From contig NC_092048.1 in assembly GCF_003086295.3 (NCBI RefSeq), positions 86,098,626-86,162,625 of the forward strand: 64,000 bases of DNA, given 5' to 3'. Origin of the DNA: Arachis hypogaea. Taxonomy: Eukaryota; Streptophyta; Magnoliopsida; Fabales; Fabaceae. A program made the position numbers and the translations under genes. Of this stretch, positions 1-10,682 are shown piece after piece (positions within the stretch are counted from its first letter, which is position 1; each line of letters opens with the position of its first letter). The notes below the pieces were generated by a model that did not search any database, was not told where the DNA came from, and saw only the letters and a program-made list of their open reading frames with translations.

Positions 1-340
1 TCAAAGGGTCAGGCATGGCTTAATAGCCAGCCAAACTTTAGCATATAATTACATGGACTGGAGTGATTAGTTGAATACCAATCCCCAAGCAGTTTGGGTA
101 TGGCTTTACAGCCAGATAGGATTCAACATGTTTCATGAAACACTAGAATTCATTCTTAAAAATCTTGAAGCCATAGAATAATTTATTTTTGAAAACATTA
201 TTTTTATTATTTTATTTTATTTTTCGAAAACAAAAGAAAAATTTTTGAAAGCTTTTTGAAAAATTTTTGAAAACAAAACAAAAAGAAAATTACCTAATCT
301 GAGCAACAAGATGAACCGTCAGTTGTCCAAACTCGAACAA

Positions 341-358
341 TCCCCGGCAACGGCGCCA
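341..358 (-). other. Primer binding site of G, complementary to tRNA-Asp
   Basis: The plus strand reads TCCCCGGCAACGGCGCCA, the 3' end of plant tRNA-Asp including CCA. The minus strand is therefore an 18-nt perfect primer site, six bases past the LTR end. tRNA-Asp priming is typical of the Athila and Tat lineages of Ty3 elements. Confidence 0.85.
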
Positions 359-364
359 AAAACT

Positions 365-2103
365 TGGTGCACGAAATTGTGATCTCCAGGCTCGAACAAA
401 TCCTGGTAATGGCTCCAGAGCTTGGTGCTCTGATCTTAATTCATAATTGTCACAACTTCGATACAACTAACCAGCAAGTGCACTGGGTCGTCCAAGTAAT
501 ACCTTACGTGAGTAAGGGTCGAATCCCACGGAGATTGTTGGTATGAAGCAAGCTATGGTCACTTTGTAAATCTCAGTCAGGCAGATATAAAGTGATAATG
601 GTGTTTTCGAATATTATATAATAAAATAGGGATAGAGTTACTTATGTAATTCATTGGTGAGAATTTCAGATAAGCGAATGGAGATGCTTTTCGTTCCTCT
701 GAACCTCTGCTTTCCTGCTATCTTCATCCAGTTAGTCTTACTCCTTTCCATGGCTGGCTTTATGTGATACATCACCACTGTCAATGGCTACTTTCGGTCA
801 TCTCTCGGAAAAATGATCCAATGCCCTGTCACGGCACGGCTAATCGTCTGGAGGCATCACCCTTGTCAATGGCTTCATCTTATCCTCTCAGTGAATAATA
901 TGCTCACGCACCCTGTCACGGCACGGCTATTCATCTGTCGGTTCTCGATCATGCTGGAATAGGATTTACTATCCTTTTGCGTCTGTCACTAACGCCCTGC
1001 AATCGCGAGTTAGGAGCTCGTCACAGTCATTCAATCATTGAATCCTACTCGGAATACCACAGACAAGGTTTAGACCTTCCGGATTCTCTTGAATGCCGCC
1101 ATCATTCTAGCTTACGCCACGAAGATTCCAGTTAAGAGATCTAAGAGATATTCATTCTAGCTTAATTCATGTAGAACAGAAGTGTTTGTCAGGCACGCGT
1201 TCATAAGGGAGAAGGATGATGAGCGTCACACATAATCATCACCTTCATCACGTTCTTGGGTGCGAATGGATATCTTAGAAGCGAAATTAGAAGAATTGAA
1301 TAGAAAACAGTAGTACTTTGCATTAATCTTTGAGGAACAGCAGAGCTCCACACCTTAATCTATGGAGTGTAGAAACTCTACCGTTAAAAATACATAAGTG
1401 AAGGTCCAGGCATGGCCGAGATGGCCAGCCCCCTAAAACGTGATCAAAGGATCATAAGGTAATCCAAAGATGCCTAATACAATAGTAAGAGGTCCTATTT
1501 ATAATAAACTAGCTACTAGGGTTTACATGAGTAAGTATTTGATGTATAAATCCACTTCCGGGGCCCACTTGGTGTGTGTTTGGGCTGAGCTTAAGTGTTG
1601 CACGTGCAGAGGCCATTTGTGGAGTTGAACGCCAGTTTTTGTGCCAGTTTGGGCGTTCAACTCTGGTTTTGGATCCTTTTCTAGCGCTGGACGCCAGATT
1701 TGGGTAGAAAGCTGGCGTTGAACGCCAGTTTACGTCATCAATTCTTGGCTAAAGTATGGACTATTATATATTTCTGGAAAGCCCTGGATGTCTACTTTCC
1801 AACGCAATTGGAAGCGCGCCATTTCGAGTTCTGTAGCTCCAGAAAATCCACTTTGAGTGCAGGGAGGTCAGAATCCAACAGCATCAGCAGTCCTTTTTCA
1901 ACCTCTGAATCTGATTTCTGCTCAAATCCCTCAATTTCAGCCAGAAAATACCTGAAATCACAGAAAAACACACAAACTCATAGTAAAGTCCAGAAATGTG
2001 AATTTAACACAAAATCTATTAAAAACATCCCTAAAAGTAACTAGATCCTACTAAAAACATACTAAAAACAATGTCAAAAAGCGTATAAATTGTCCGCTCA
2101 TCA
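365..2103 (-). repeat. 5' LTR of element G
   Basis: The ends are TGATGAGCGG and CGTGCACCA, the TG...CA expected of an LTR. It shares long stretches with the LTRs at 17678-19206 and 26812-28340, including the segment with the GGCGTTGAACGCC palindromes (about 1625-1735 here) and the segment next to the primer site. At 1739 bp it is about 200 bp longer than the LTRs of A. Several open frames inside it have no homologues and are not genes. Confidence 0.85.
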
Positions 2104-2790
2104 ACACACTTCTGCAATAAATAACTTGAGACACTCCTTCTCAGATACGGAGTCAAGCACAAAGTGGCAACTCCATACCACCCACAGACCAACGGGCAAG
2201 CTAAAATTTCCAACAGAGAGCTAAAATGAATCCTTGAAAAAATTGTTAGGAGCTTAAGAAAGGATTGGTCTAAAAAGCTGGATGATGCACTATGGGCCTA
2301 CAGAACAGCCTATAAGACTCCCATTGGGATGTCTCCATACCAACTGGTATATGGCAAGGCTTGTCACTTACCAGTTGAACTTGAGCATAGAGCATTTTGG
2401 GCTCTAAAAATGTTAAACTATGATGAGCAAGCTGCTGGAGAAAAGAGATTAATGCAACTCAATGAGCTGAAGGAGTTTAAAAATCAAGCATATGAGAATG
2501 CAAAAATCTACAAAGAGAACACAAAAAGGTGGCATGACCAAAAGATAGCAAGAAGGGAGTTCACTGAAGGACAGAAGGTGTTACTCTACAACTCAAGACT
2601 CAAGTTCTTCCCTGGAAAACTTAAGTCTCGATGGTCAGGACCTTTCACGATACTCAAGGTGTTTTCCTATGGACATGTAGAGCTCGTGGAGGACAAGACT
2701 CACAGAACTTTTACTGTCAATGGCCATAGACTCAAACACTACTTGGGAGGCTCCTTAGAGGAGCAGATAGTGAGCTACAAGTTCAGCTAA
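2104..2790 (+). pseudogene. Integrase C-terminal fragment (Ty3/gypsy), broken
   Basis: The frame opens directly at the G insertion with THFCNK, the segment just after the second catalytic Asp of Ty3 integrases. It continues through HPQTNGQA, the conserved [16 protein letters not shown] and [15 protein letters not shown], and ends in the C-terminal domain with [13 protein letters not shown] and [11 protein letters not shown]. Two in-frame stops occur, TAA at 2122-2124 and TGA at 2227-2229. The catalytic Glu of the D,D35E triad, found in NGQAE in elements A and E, is Lys here (NGQAK). The protein is dead in three ways. From 2230 the frame is open to the stop at 2790. Confidence 0.9.
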
Positions 2791-3776
2791 AGATGAAGGA
2801 ATGTCAAGCTAATGACAATAAAGAAGCACTAGTTGGGAGGCACCCCAACACTTTATCCTTTTTTATTTAATTGCTTTTCTTAGAAATGGTTTAAAATCTA
2901 TTGCTATAGATAGTTTAATTTTTAGTCTCACATTTGTGTTACAGTATCAAATTAGGATTAGTTTACAATTGTAGATTAGAAAGTTTGATATTAGCTTTGG
3001 TAGCTAGATTTTCTTTACACTCTTTTATTTCTTTCTATTCTGGAATTGCAACTTGATGAAGGCATAACTAATGATGAGTGAATGGGCTGAGAACTAGCTA
3101 AACTGCTAAGTTTGGTGTGGCATCTCACCCACTTAATCTAGGCTTACAAACAATTAGTAACTTAATTTTGAAGAGTAAGCCCAGAGATTAAGTTTAGTAT
3201 GGCCACCACCAAGGATCACCTAGCAGCCCAATTCACCTAATTTGAAAGCACTTAATATTTTGGGTAAAAACATGAACGTGGTTTAATGAGTTCAGAGGAA
3301 TTGGAATCAAAAGAAAATAAAAAGATTGGTGTTACTCCATTCTTATGAACACATTAAATACACAATGATGGAACCAATTCATTAAGATGCCAAAGGATTA
3401 AGTTTGGTGTCCCAAGGGACACCCATCAGTTGCAATCCAAATCATTCTTGATGAGAAGGAATGTGAAGGGGTTCTTTGGTCATTACTAATGGGTTCAGTT
3501 TCAATTTCATGAGAGAAGATAGGGCTCACATGGTAAACAACTCACAAAACAAGGAAGTCAAAATGTACTTGCACTTTGGAACTCAACACATGCAGAAGAC
3601 ACTGTGAGAAAAGAGTTGGCGCCTCTTCCCACGCTAGGCACCACTCCCCAAGTGGGAAAATATTTAACCCTTTTTATTTCCCACCCTTCGAACCACACCA
3701 TTCACCCATTATAAAAGCCTCACCTTCCCAACTCCTCTCCCATTTCAACAATCCCCAATCATATAGAATATCAAAA
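2791..3776 (+). other. Noncoding 3' region of F
   Basis: No coding sequence is supported. AAGTTTGGTGT occurs at 3108-3118 and 3400-3410; the same 11-mer abuts the 3' LTR of A as its polypurine-tract-like sequence. A TATAAAAG box near 3709-3716 with CT-rich sequence after it looks like an LTR promoter. The 84-codon open frame at 3576-3830 has no recognisable features and crosses into the AT-rich DNA. Confidence 0.45.
2832..2849 (+). ncRNA. Post-pol stem-loop, copy in F
   Basis: GTTGGG (2832-2837), loop AGGCAC, CCCAAC (2844-2849) form a 6-bp stem 42 bases after the pol stop. The same structure follows the pol or ORF2 block in A, C, D and E, with paired changes in the stem (see findings). A role in RNA folding, processing or export is inference. 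Confidence 0.5.
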
Positions 3777-3880
3777 GACTATAATTATCTAACAAAATTA
3801 ATTTGTATTTATTGCATTCAATTTGAATAGGTAAAAAATTATTTTATTTTAGTTTAGTCCTTAATTCGCATAATTTGAAT
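3777..3880 (+). repeat. 104-bp dispersed repeat, copy 1
   Basis: Matches 41451-41554 over 104 bases without gaps, with 8 differences by eye. The left edge of the match is sharp in both copies (GACTAT) and the flanks differ. Parent family not recognised. Confidence 0.7.
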
Positions 3881-4079
3881 GTAGCTTAATATATATGATT
3901 TGATTTGATTTCATTATTAGTGAAAAATATCTGAAGAGCCTATTTTATTCATAAATTTATTATTTTAATAATTAATAAATTAATCTAATTAATACAGATA
4001 ATTAGTATAATTAATTTGGTTTAATAAATTAAAAAAATACTAACATAACATTAAAAAAATAAATTAGAAAATAGTACTA

Positions 4080-4276
4080 AATCAAATTGATATAAATTAT
4101 AATAAATTATGTGATACCTAAATATCTAATAAAATCAATTAGTTGATATAGTTAATTTATTGTAATAAATTGTATTTAATGAGTTAAACGAAATAAATTG
4201 CTAAACACTCTCAAAAACATGTCACATCAACTCCATCATTAAGTGCAGAAACCTGTCTTTTATATAATAGAATAGA
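4080..4276 (-). repeat. Helitron-like 5' end, minus-strand copy
   Basis: On the minus strand from 4276 the sequence starts TCTATTCTATTATATAAAAG. It continues with a segment (cacttaatgatgg, then a tgtgacatg-like motif, then aactcattaaat) shared with the copies at 4941 and 40489. Plant Helitrons begin with TC and insert between A and T; the base before TC on this strand is A. The 3' end was not located. Confidence 0.45.
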
Positions 4277-4673
4277 TAATAAATAGAATAAATGAAAATA
4301 TGATATGTGACATATTTTAATTATAAAATTCGTAATATATAATAGATTTTTTTATGAATCCTTATTGCTTGTTCGTTGCTAGTTTTTACATAATCTACTT
4401 AATATACTAAAATTGGGTTTTCCCCTAACTAATAGAAGTGAGGTGTCGATTCATCATGAATCCATTTTCCCACCAAAATAGATGCACTATTTTCTCTTCT
4501 AAGTTTCTTTTATAAAAATATTTTTAATATAATTATACTATAATTAGCATTTAACTAATAATGCATAATTATACTAATTTAGAAAAATATCTTTATTATA
4601 GTTATATAAAATTAATATTTAATAAATTATTAAACTACTTATCAATTATCAATCGAAAATATTTTTAATCATT

Positions 4674-4703
4674 TTAATAATAATAATAATAATAATAATA
4701 ATC

Positions 4704-4775
<72 letters not shown>
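4674..4775 (+). repeat. (AAT)n microsatellite
   Basis: About 100 bases of TAA/AAT trinucleotide repeats with one interruption (ATC) near 4712. Confidence 0.95.
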
Positions 4776-4940
4776 TGATAATAGCACCGGTTATTGATAA
4801 CCAATTTATATTTCTCTAAATAAATTTATTTTAGAAAAATATCTTTATTATAATTATATTACAATATTACAATTAATATTTAATGAATAAAGCATAATTA
4901 TACTAATTTAAGAAAATATCTTTATTATCTATCTATTCTA

Positions 4941-5110
4941 TCTATTCTATTATATAAAAATCGGATTTTCGCAATTAATGATGGAATTGATGTGGCATGC
5001 TCTTGAGGCGTTTTCTGATTTATTTCATTTAATTTGATTAGACATTTAAATATCATCCTTTATTATAATTTATATGAATTAATTAATTAATTTGGTTAAT
5101 TATATTAATT
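4941..5110 (+). repeat. Helitron-like 5' end, plus-strand copy
   Basis: Starts TCTATTCTATTATATAAAAA after an A, followed by aattaatgatggaattgatgtggcatg. It matches the minus-strand copy at 4276 and the copy at 40489 over roughly 100-150 bases. No 3' hairpin plus CTRR end was found before the D insertion at 6294. Confidence 0.45.
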
Positions 5111-5247
5111 ATTTGATCTTATTAGAATAAATACCAAATTATTTAATAAATAATAAATATGATAATAAAATATATGAATTAATTTAATTAGTTTATTTTT
5201 CTCAATACCATCTATTTATACAAGATCAAATATTTTTTACTCATTCA

Positions 5248-5252
<5 letters not shown>

Positions 5253-5327
<75 letters not shown>
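5253..5327 (+). repeat. (CT)n microsatellite
   Basis: About 37 uninterrupted CT dinucleotides in AT-rich DNA. Confidence 0.95.
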
Positions 5328-5330
<3 letters not shown>

Positions 5331-6288
5331 TTTAGGGTACAATTTTTGTAATTTATTTTTTTTTTATTTTTTTATCTTTATTTATACATTTCATTTTTTA
5401 TATTTTTTAAAATTTTTGTTTATTTTAATTGCTTATTATGAGGCACATACTTTTTTTTCTTTTAGCTTCTGATTAACAAAAAAAATGTGTCATCTTTACG
5501 TTGTTTTTAAATAATCTTACTATAAGTTTGTTTTATAATATTCTATTTTGTCATGTGTACTTCAATTCATATATATATTGTCTTTTTTTTTGTGATTCAC
5601 AATTAATATATACATTGTTCGTGTATGTGATTTATATGTTAATGTTATTATTGATTCTCTTTATTATTATTTTTTTGTGTCTCTTTGTTGCTCTTTATTT
5701 TAGTTATATTAATTGATTTCTCTGTATTGATACTCTTTTATTTGAAATATCATGACAATTTAGAGTGTATGTTGTGACCCATGTGATATTCGTTAATTTG
5801 GTGTATCTTTTTAGATAGTTTATGTTATAATGTGTTTAAGGAGTTGACTTAAAATTATAATATGATATATAAATTTATAATATGATTTATAGTATGCTAA
5901 AATATTAGAATATTATCATATAGATATTTTTTTATTTGGCCATTAGATTCAACTATATAGGATCTTGAAAATAATTATGCAATTATATGATAAGTTGTTT
6001 TTTCATATAATTATTGTATTGATCATTTACATTAGTGAGACTATTTTCATTATTAATATTTATAAATATGCTATTATTTATATAATTGATTGAACCATCT
6101 TATTTGTTTAAATTTAATTCTATTAAATTAATTATTCAAGGTGCCATCGCCATTTCTATTTTTAAAGAATTTTTTTAAGATTATTTAACAAATCTAATAA
6201 CATAATAACAATTAAAAAAGACAAAACAAAAAATTTTTTAATGTGAAAATAGGACAAAAGAAATAAATTTATTTAATAACTTTTTTAG

Positions 6289-6293
6289 GATAT
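6289..6293. repeat. Target site duplication of D (left copy)
   Basis: GATAT precedes the 5' LTR of D and is repeated exactly at 38169-38173 after its 3' LTR. This proves that both ends belong to one insertion despite 32 kb between them. Confidence 0.9.
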
Positions 6294-6711
6294 TGATAAA
6301 CCCCGTTTTTAGAGTTTATCTTGTGTGAATTTAGAGTATTTTATCAACCTTTTCTCACATTTATTCAATGAAATAGCATGGGTTTGTGTTTCTTCCTTAA
6401 TTTGTGCTTAAGTGTGAAAACATGCTTTTTAGACCATAAATTAGCTAATTTTGATTCACCTTTGATTCCACTAGATGCGTTGATTTGTTTGTTAAGTGAT
6501 TTTAGGTTGAAAAGGCTGGGAATGAATCAAAGGAGTGAAGAGGAAGGCATGCCAAGTGGAGAACACATGGAAAAGCCAAAGATTTGGATGCACCCATCCA
6601 CGCGCACGCGCAATATACGCGCACCGTGGATCGCAAAAACTTTAGGGACGCGCACGCGTGCTGTACGCGTACACGTTGGTGCTGGCACGTGATTTGTTTA
6701 GTGAAAACGTG
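6294..6711 (+). repeat. 5' LTR of D, truncated
   Basis: Aligns with the first ~415 bases of the 3' LTR at 36709. The match stops after GTGAAAACGTG at 6711. About 1 kb of LTR, the primer site and the start of ORF1 are missing. It includes one GC-rich palindromic patch (about 6600-6680). The 104-codon open frame within it also occurs in the 3' LTR but runs through LTR sequence and is not considered a gene. Confidence 0.85.
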
Positions 6712-8856
6712 ATTTTTTGACAGGAATTACAATTATGGATTCATAGCAAAAAATACCATTTCTCTTAAGAAATACATATAATTAATTCATTATGCATTTT
6801 TCAATTGACAAAACTACAAATTTAATATTGGAAGGAGGAGGAGCTAAAAATCCCAGTCATGAAGATAATATAGAACTAACAATCAATTTAATATATCATC
6901 GTAGAATTAAATTATTTGAGAAACTAAATTCAATTCCTTGACTAATTTGGAAACAATACTAATATCATGGAAATGATTCAAAAAAAAGAATATAATTCCT
7001 TTAGTAATCCTAGGAACCATGGTCAAGACCACTTTGTATATAATCTAGTAAGATATAAACACAAGTTAATAGTGCTACAAATTCTAATCAGGAGGAAATT
7101 TTTAACTTGAATTTAAAATTCAGTAAGGTGTAGCTTTTGCCCTGTTAATATACTATTGATTTAAGATTTGCCTTATAAAAGCAAAGATTTAAAGTAGGAA
7201 AATGTCCACTGATAATACCGATTTAAAAAAAATCATTAACTTCACTAGTGATGTTCGCTTATGGCTCGACCACTTGTATTATCTAGTATGTCAAAAATCT
7301 TATAGAAGATATTATCAATCAAGACTCTTCATAACAATATTACACATGACAATTAACTATCAGATTGTCTCATAATTAACATTAGAAAGCCATTTAATAA
7401 TCTGTTCATCTTTTGCTAACACATATGCACTATATATGTTACAAAATTTTAAGCAATTCTTCCTAAATTAATGTGATTCTAAAATGGACATACTTAATTC
7501 ATTAATAGAAAGTAAATTGAGACAAAAGTATTAATTGAAATAAAACCAGCCTCATAAACATGTAGTTAAAATTGAAAAGTCAGCAAAACAAAGAGAGAAC
7601 ACTGTCATCATGCAATTTAAATTTCAAAGAGAACTATAGATAATCATCTTTTTTAGAAGGACAAGAGATGCAAGCTTCATATTCATATATAAGGGGGAAA
7701 AATGAAAGCAACGAGGACAACAAATCAACAATCAGGTCCTTAAAGAAGGATTAAAGCAATCATGCATCAACATAGGTAAAACAAATTTCCATGCAATTAG
7801 CGGTAATAAATAAGCAATCATGTATCAGCATAGGTAAAAGTAGTGGCAATCCAGTAATCTTGAAATTAACTACTTATGTTAAAACTTACATAAACTTAAC
7901 TAAGCATCATGAGTATTAGCATGGCGTAGAAAGTGTCCACAGTTCATCTATGTTTGAAATTTAGCATAGATAAGGAAACAAAAACAGCGAGTATTCACAG
8001 AATAGAAAGGCAGGCTTATCACTTCATTGATTTCCTTGAAATCAAAGTCCTATACAAGAATACACCCTAACTCAAACTAACAATTAAGCATGATAATATG
8101 ACATATTTAACGAATTCAAAGAAATACCTCTACAATAGTGTATGAACCGAATTCCTTCCTCCACATGAGCATGTTATCACACATTAGCTTTGTTTTCTCG
8201 AAATTTCAATAGTGTCTGAACCAAATTCCTTCCTTGCGTTATAACAAAAATTTTGTCGCAAAATTATTAAGCAAAAATATCAACACTAATTGTATCGCGA
8301 TCAAGTTACTGAATGATCGCAAAAGTAACAAGCCAAATCCCAAATTAGAGGAGTAATCAATCAAACTAAATTAATGTGGAGGAAATCACAAAATTAACAA
8401 AAAGAAAAAAAGCTTCCATAAGAATGCATAAAAGAATGCAGAAGGAGATTTCAAAAATTACTGTCGTGACCTCAGGAGATGCGTCAACGGAAGAGACAAC
8501 GGGAAAAGAGATTGTCGAAGCACGTGGATGCATTGGCGCTAGCAGCAAAGAGATGAATGACTATGATGGCCGGTGGTAGTGGCGGTGGCAGCGGCGGTGG
8601 CGGCGATGTCGGCGACTATAATTCAAGGTTTTAATTAGCAGGTCTCGTTCACTTCCCCTCTCACTTGAAGCTAGCCCTATTTTGCTTCTTTGGTATGGGC
8701 TTTGAGGGTTGGGTAGGCCTTTGGGTCTGTAGCTATTTTAAGATGTTCAAAGTTATTTAGGGAGGGTTTATAAATTGCTACAAATAGATGATATTGAGGA
8801 GGTTTTCAGAAACTTCCACAATAAAACCTCCACTAATTAGTAAAAATCTTGTAGTG
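6712..8856 (-). mobile_element. Probable CACTA transposon fragment
   Basis: The right end reads ...CTTGTAGTG at 8856, so the minus strand begins CACTACAAG, the usual terminus of plant CACTA (CMC) transposons. No matching CACTA end is present near 6712, so the left end is lost or the segment is composite. No transposase was recognised. A GGC/GGT-rich patch (about 8570-8620) and a 67-codon frame at 8376-8579, overlapping a 60-codon frame on the other strand, could be captured gene sequence, but neither resembles a known protein. The segment occupies the place of ~1 kb of LTR and leader of D. Confidence 0.45.
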
Positions 8857-8952
8857 CTACTATGAACCTTTTCTCCAAAATGATGAACCCTTCTATCCAC
8901 CCCAAGCCCAATAGATGACTCTCTCACCTTCCTACTTCAAGGACAATCGGAT

Positions 8953-9528
8953 ATGCAAAGGAATACCCTAGAGTTTATGACCAACTTGACAAAGGTAGTG
9001 CACACTTTAGCCTACCAATGCTTGAACACTCAAGGTACTTCCATAGCCGCATGTGAAAGACCAAAAGAAGAGCAAAGCATGAAGAAGAGATTGGAAAATC
9101 CGGTGGAGAAGGAGGAGTTGTATTTTGTGTTGGAACAATTGGAGGAACCTATGATTATTGAAGAAAAGGAAAGAGTGGTTGAAGATTTAGGAGATACGAA
9201 ACAACCATGGGAGTCTCAACCACCTTCGAAACACATCAAAATTGAAGAATATGAAGAGGTTGATCAAGAGATGGAGTCAATCATCAACGAATTCCTATCA
9301 AAAGTTGAACCCTCTCCCATTAGGTATGAAATTGACATTATTGAAGACAACTCCACACCAAGTGATATTGGTATTCTTATTGAAGAAGTTGACAAGCAAG
9401 AAGAAATTGAAAGAAGTTGTCAAGAGGTGAAAACAACTAAGGAAGAACCTAAAGGAGTAGACCTCGCATTGTTTAAGTGTGGGGAAGTCTCCCTCCCCAA
9501 GTCACCCTCCAACACAACATTCAAGTGA
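8953..9528 (+). pseudogene. D ORF1, C-terminal part; unrecognised acidic protein
   Basis: 191 codons from this Met, but the frame is open upstream to at least 8905 (…DDSLTFLLQGQSD before the Met), so the Met is probably internal. The N-terminus was lost with the deletion at 8857. The protein is rich in Glu (repeated EE, VEKEE) and ends FKCGEVSLPKSP. Layout and composition match C ORF1 (minus strand 31578-30385), which has a similar Glu-rich second half and a comparable helix before it (MVEALNHLTSHL versus FMTNLTKVVHTLA). It occupies the gag-pol position, yet no gag, zinc knuckle or enzymatic motif is visible. Function unknown. Confidence 0.5.
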
Positions 9529-9530
9529 GC

Positions 9531-10010
9531 AAAATTCTTACCCTTAAGCTTCACTTTCTTACTTGAATATGGGTTGATTGAACGGATGGGCAACTTAGAG
9601 CTCTTTGCGGAGTTAATAGTAAGAAGGAGTTATGTAGTGGTTGGAAGTTTGGAATTATGCTCATTAGGGTCGAAGCTTTAAAGCATAGGGGCCATGATTG
9701 GAGGAATGCAAACTTGTGTGGGCCTAGAAGGATGATTTGGTGAGCTAAAGAGAATTCTATGTGTCAACCACCTGGAAGGAAGAACCATGACAATCAACTT
9801 GAAGACGGGTGTGAAGATAAGATATGGGATCCCAGATTATACTTTGAAAACCAAATGTGCTCGTATCTTACGTTGAACCTCTCCCAAGCTTGGTGAAGAT
9901 GGTTGGAATTTCTGTCAACCATTTAAGGAGCAAAGATCCTTGGAGATTCAAGGATGAGTACAAACACAACCACCATGACAAAGGGCTTCCCAAATGTCCA
10001 ACTTAAGGAC
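9531..10010 (+). pseudogene. D ORF2 relic, related to C ORF2
   Basis: In one frame from 9531 the translation parallels the 185-aa ORF2 of element C: TDGQLRALCG (TDGQFRALCG in C), DWRNANLCGPRRMIW, then NQLEDGCEDKIWDP, identical in both. At least four in-frame stops interrupt it, the first at about 9564 and the next at about 9576. The shared peptide blocks in two elements whose DNA has diverged suggest that the ORF was once maintained as protein. Family not recognised. Confidence 0.6.
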
Positions 10011-10027
10011 TTAAACTAAAAGTGCTA

Positions 10028-10045
10028 GGTGGGAGACACCCCACC
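10028..10045 (+). ncRNA. Post-ORF2 stem-loop, copy in D
   Basis: GGTGGG, loop AGACAC, CCCACC. Identical to the copy in E at 49280, where it follows integrase. Here it follows ORF2, so it was kept although pol is absent. Confidence 0.55.
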
Positions 10046-10318
10046 ATGGTAAACTCTTTCCACTCCCTTGTAGATTTGATTTGATTAATAAGTGATTTGA
10101 GTTGCCATTGTCGGTAATTTCCTCTTCATATAGTTTCTTTAATAATTTGGTTGCTAGTTGCTTGTGATTCAAGTTTCCTTTGCTTGTACTTGAAAACCCT
10201 TCAAAAGCCAAAAATATTTTTGTGATTTTGCATTTTTTGTTGGTTTTGAGCTGTAGGTAGTGTTAAGGAGATTTTTAGCTGTTTTTAGTATTTTCGAAAA
10301 AAAAGGGGGAGAGGCAGG

Positions 10319-10682
10319 GACGCGTATGCACGCTATACACGTACGCGTCGATAGGTCAGCGCAGATCCATACATCCAACCCGAGAGTTGTGCGGGTATGG
10401 CGCAACCGCTGGGCGTGAGGCACAAAGGAAGGCACGCGTACGCGTATAGGACGTGTACGCGTCGATGCGAAAACTTGGACCCCATACTGATAACCTGAGA
10501 GTCACGCGAACATGGGGCCAACACTATGCCTCTGGCCCAACTCCCAACCCACGCGGATGCGTATGGTACGCGTACGCATCAACGCGCAATTCCTCCCTCT
10601 GCACCTAAGCGTACATGACGCTTGCGCGTCTATTCTTTTTTTCGTCAATCCACGCGGAGGCATACAGGACGCGTACGCGTGG
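10319..10682 (+). repeat. Array of GC-rich hairpins in D
   Basis: At least three strong hairpins: GACGCGTA/TACGCGTC (10319-10326 and 10342-10349), GATGCGTA/TACGCATC (10556-10563 and 10573-10580) and CCACGCG/CGCGTGG (10650-10656 and 10676-10682), plus an ACGCGTACGCGT palindrome at 10434. They alternate with segments like CCGAGAGTTG. The array is CpG-dense in an otherwise AT-rich element and is crossed by several short frames with no protein similarity. Confidence 0.7.

Larger units (their letters stand above)
1..2103 (-). mobile_element. Element G: 5' end of an Athila-like Ty3 retrotransposon
   Basis: Read on the minus strand, an LTR starts TGATGAGCGG at 2103 and ends at 365. It is followed by a tRNA-Asp primer site and an untranslated leader that runs off the window at position 1. 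LTR and leader resemble those of element A, so G is of the same family in the opposite orientation. Its gag-pol would lie to the left of the window. It interrupts the integrase of element F. The second target-site copy is outside the window; the expected 5-bp site next to the LTR is ACACA at 2104-2108. Family call firm, lineage name by resemblance. Confidence 0.85.
2104..3776 (+). mobile_element. Element F: 3' part of an Athila-like Ty3 element
   Basis: The C-terminal half of an integrase (2104-2790) is followed by the post-pol stem-loop and a noncoding 3' region with AAGTTTGGTGT motifs, the same order as in element A. The 5' part was separated by the insertion of G and lies outside the window. 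The right boundary is uncertain: sequence resembling other repeats begins at 3777. A promoter-like TATAAAAG at about 3710 suggests that the 3' LTR U3 may begin before that point and be truncated. Confidence 0.7.
3881..6293 (+). other. AT-rich intergenic DNA, no gene
   Basis: Very AT-rich sequence with homopolymer runs, two microsatellites and two Helitron-like ends, annotated separately. The 71-codon frame at 5501-5716 is Phe/Leu/Ile/Tyr-rich only because of T-rich composition and is not a gene. This DNA is the target into which D inserted; its continuation is at 38174. Confidence 0.6.

Noticed and set aside
341..358. tRNA-Asp gene fragments (also at 31719, 43440, 59688)
   Set aside because: Only the last 18 bases of the tRNA are matched, always directly beside an LTR end: primer binding sites, not genes.
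5501..5716. Small membrane protein
   Set aside because: Hydrophobicity is a by-product of T-rich DNA; no homologue, no promoter or start context.
8376..8579. Host gene exon in the CACTA-like segment
   Set aside because: Short, overlapping frames on both strands with a GGC/GGT low-complexity end and no recognisable domain; kept only as possible captured sequence.
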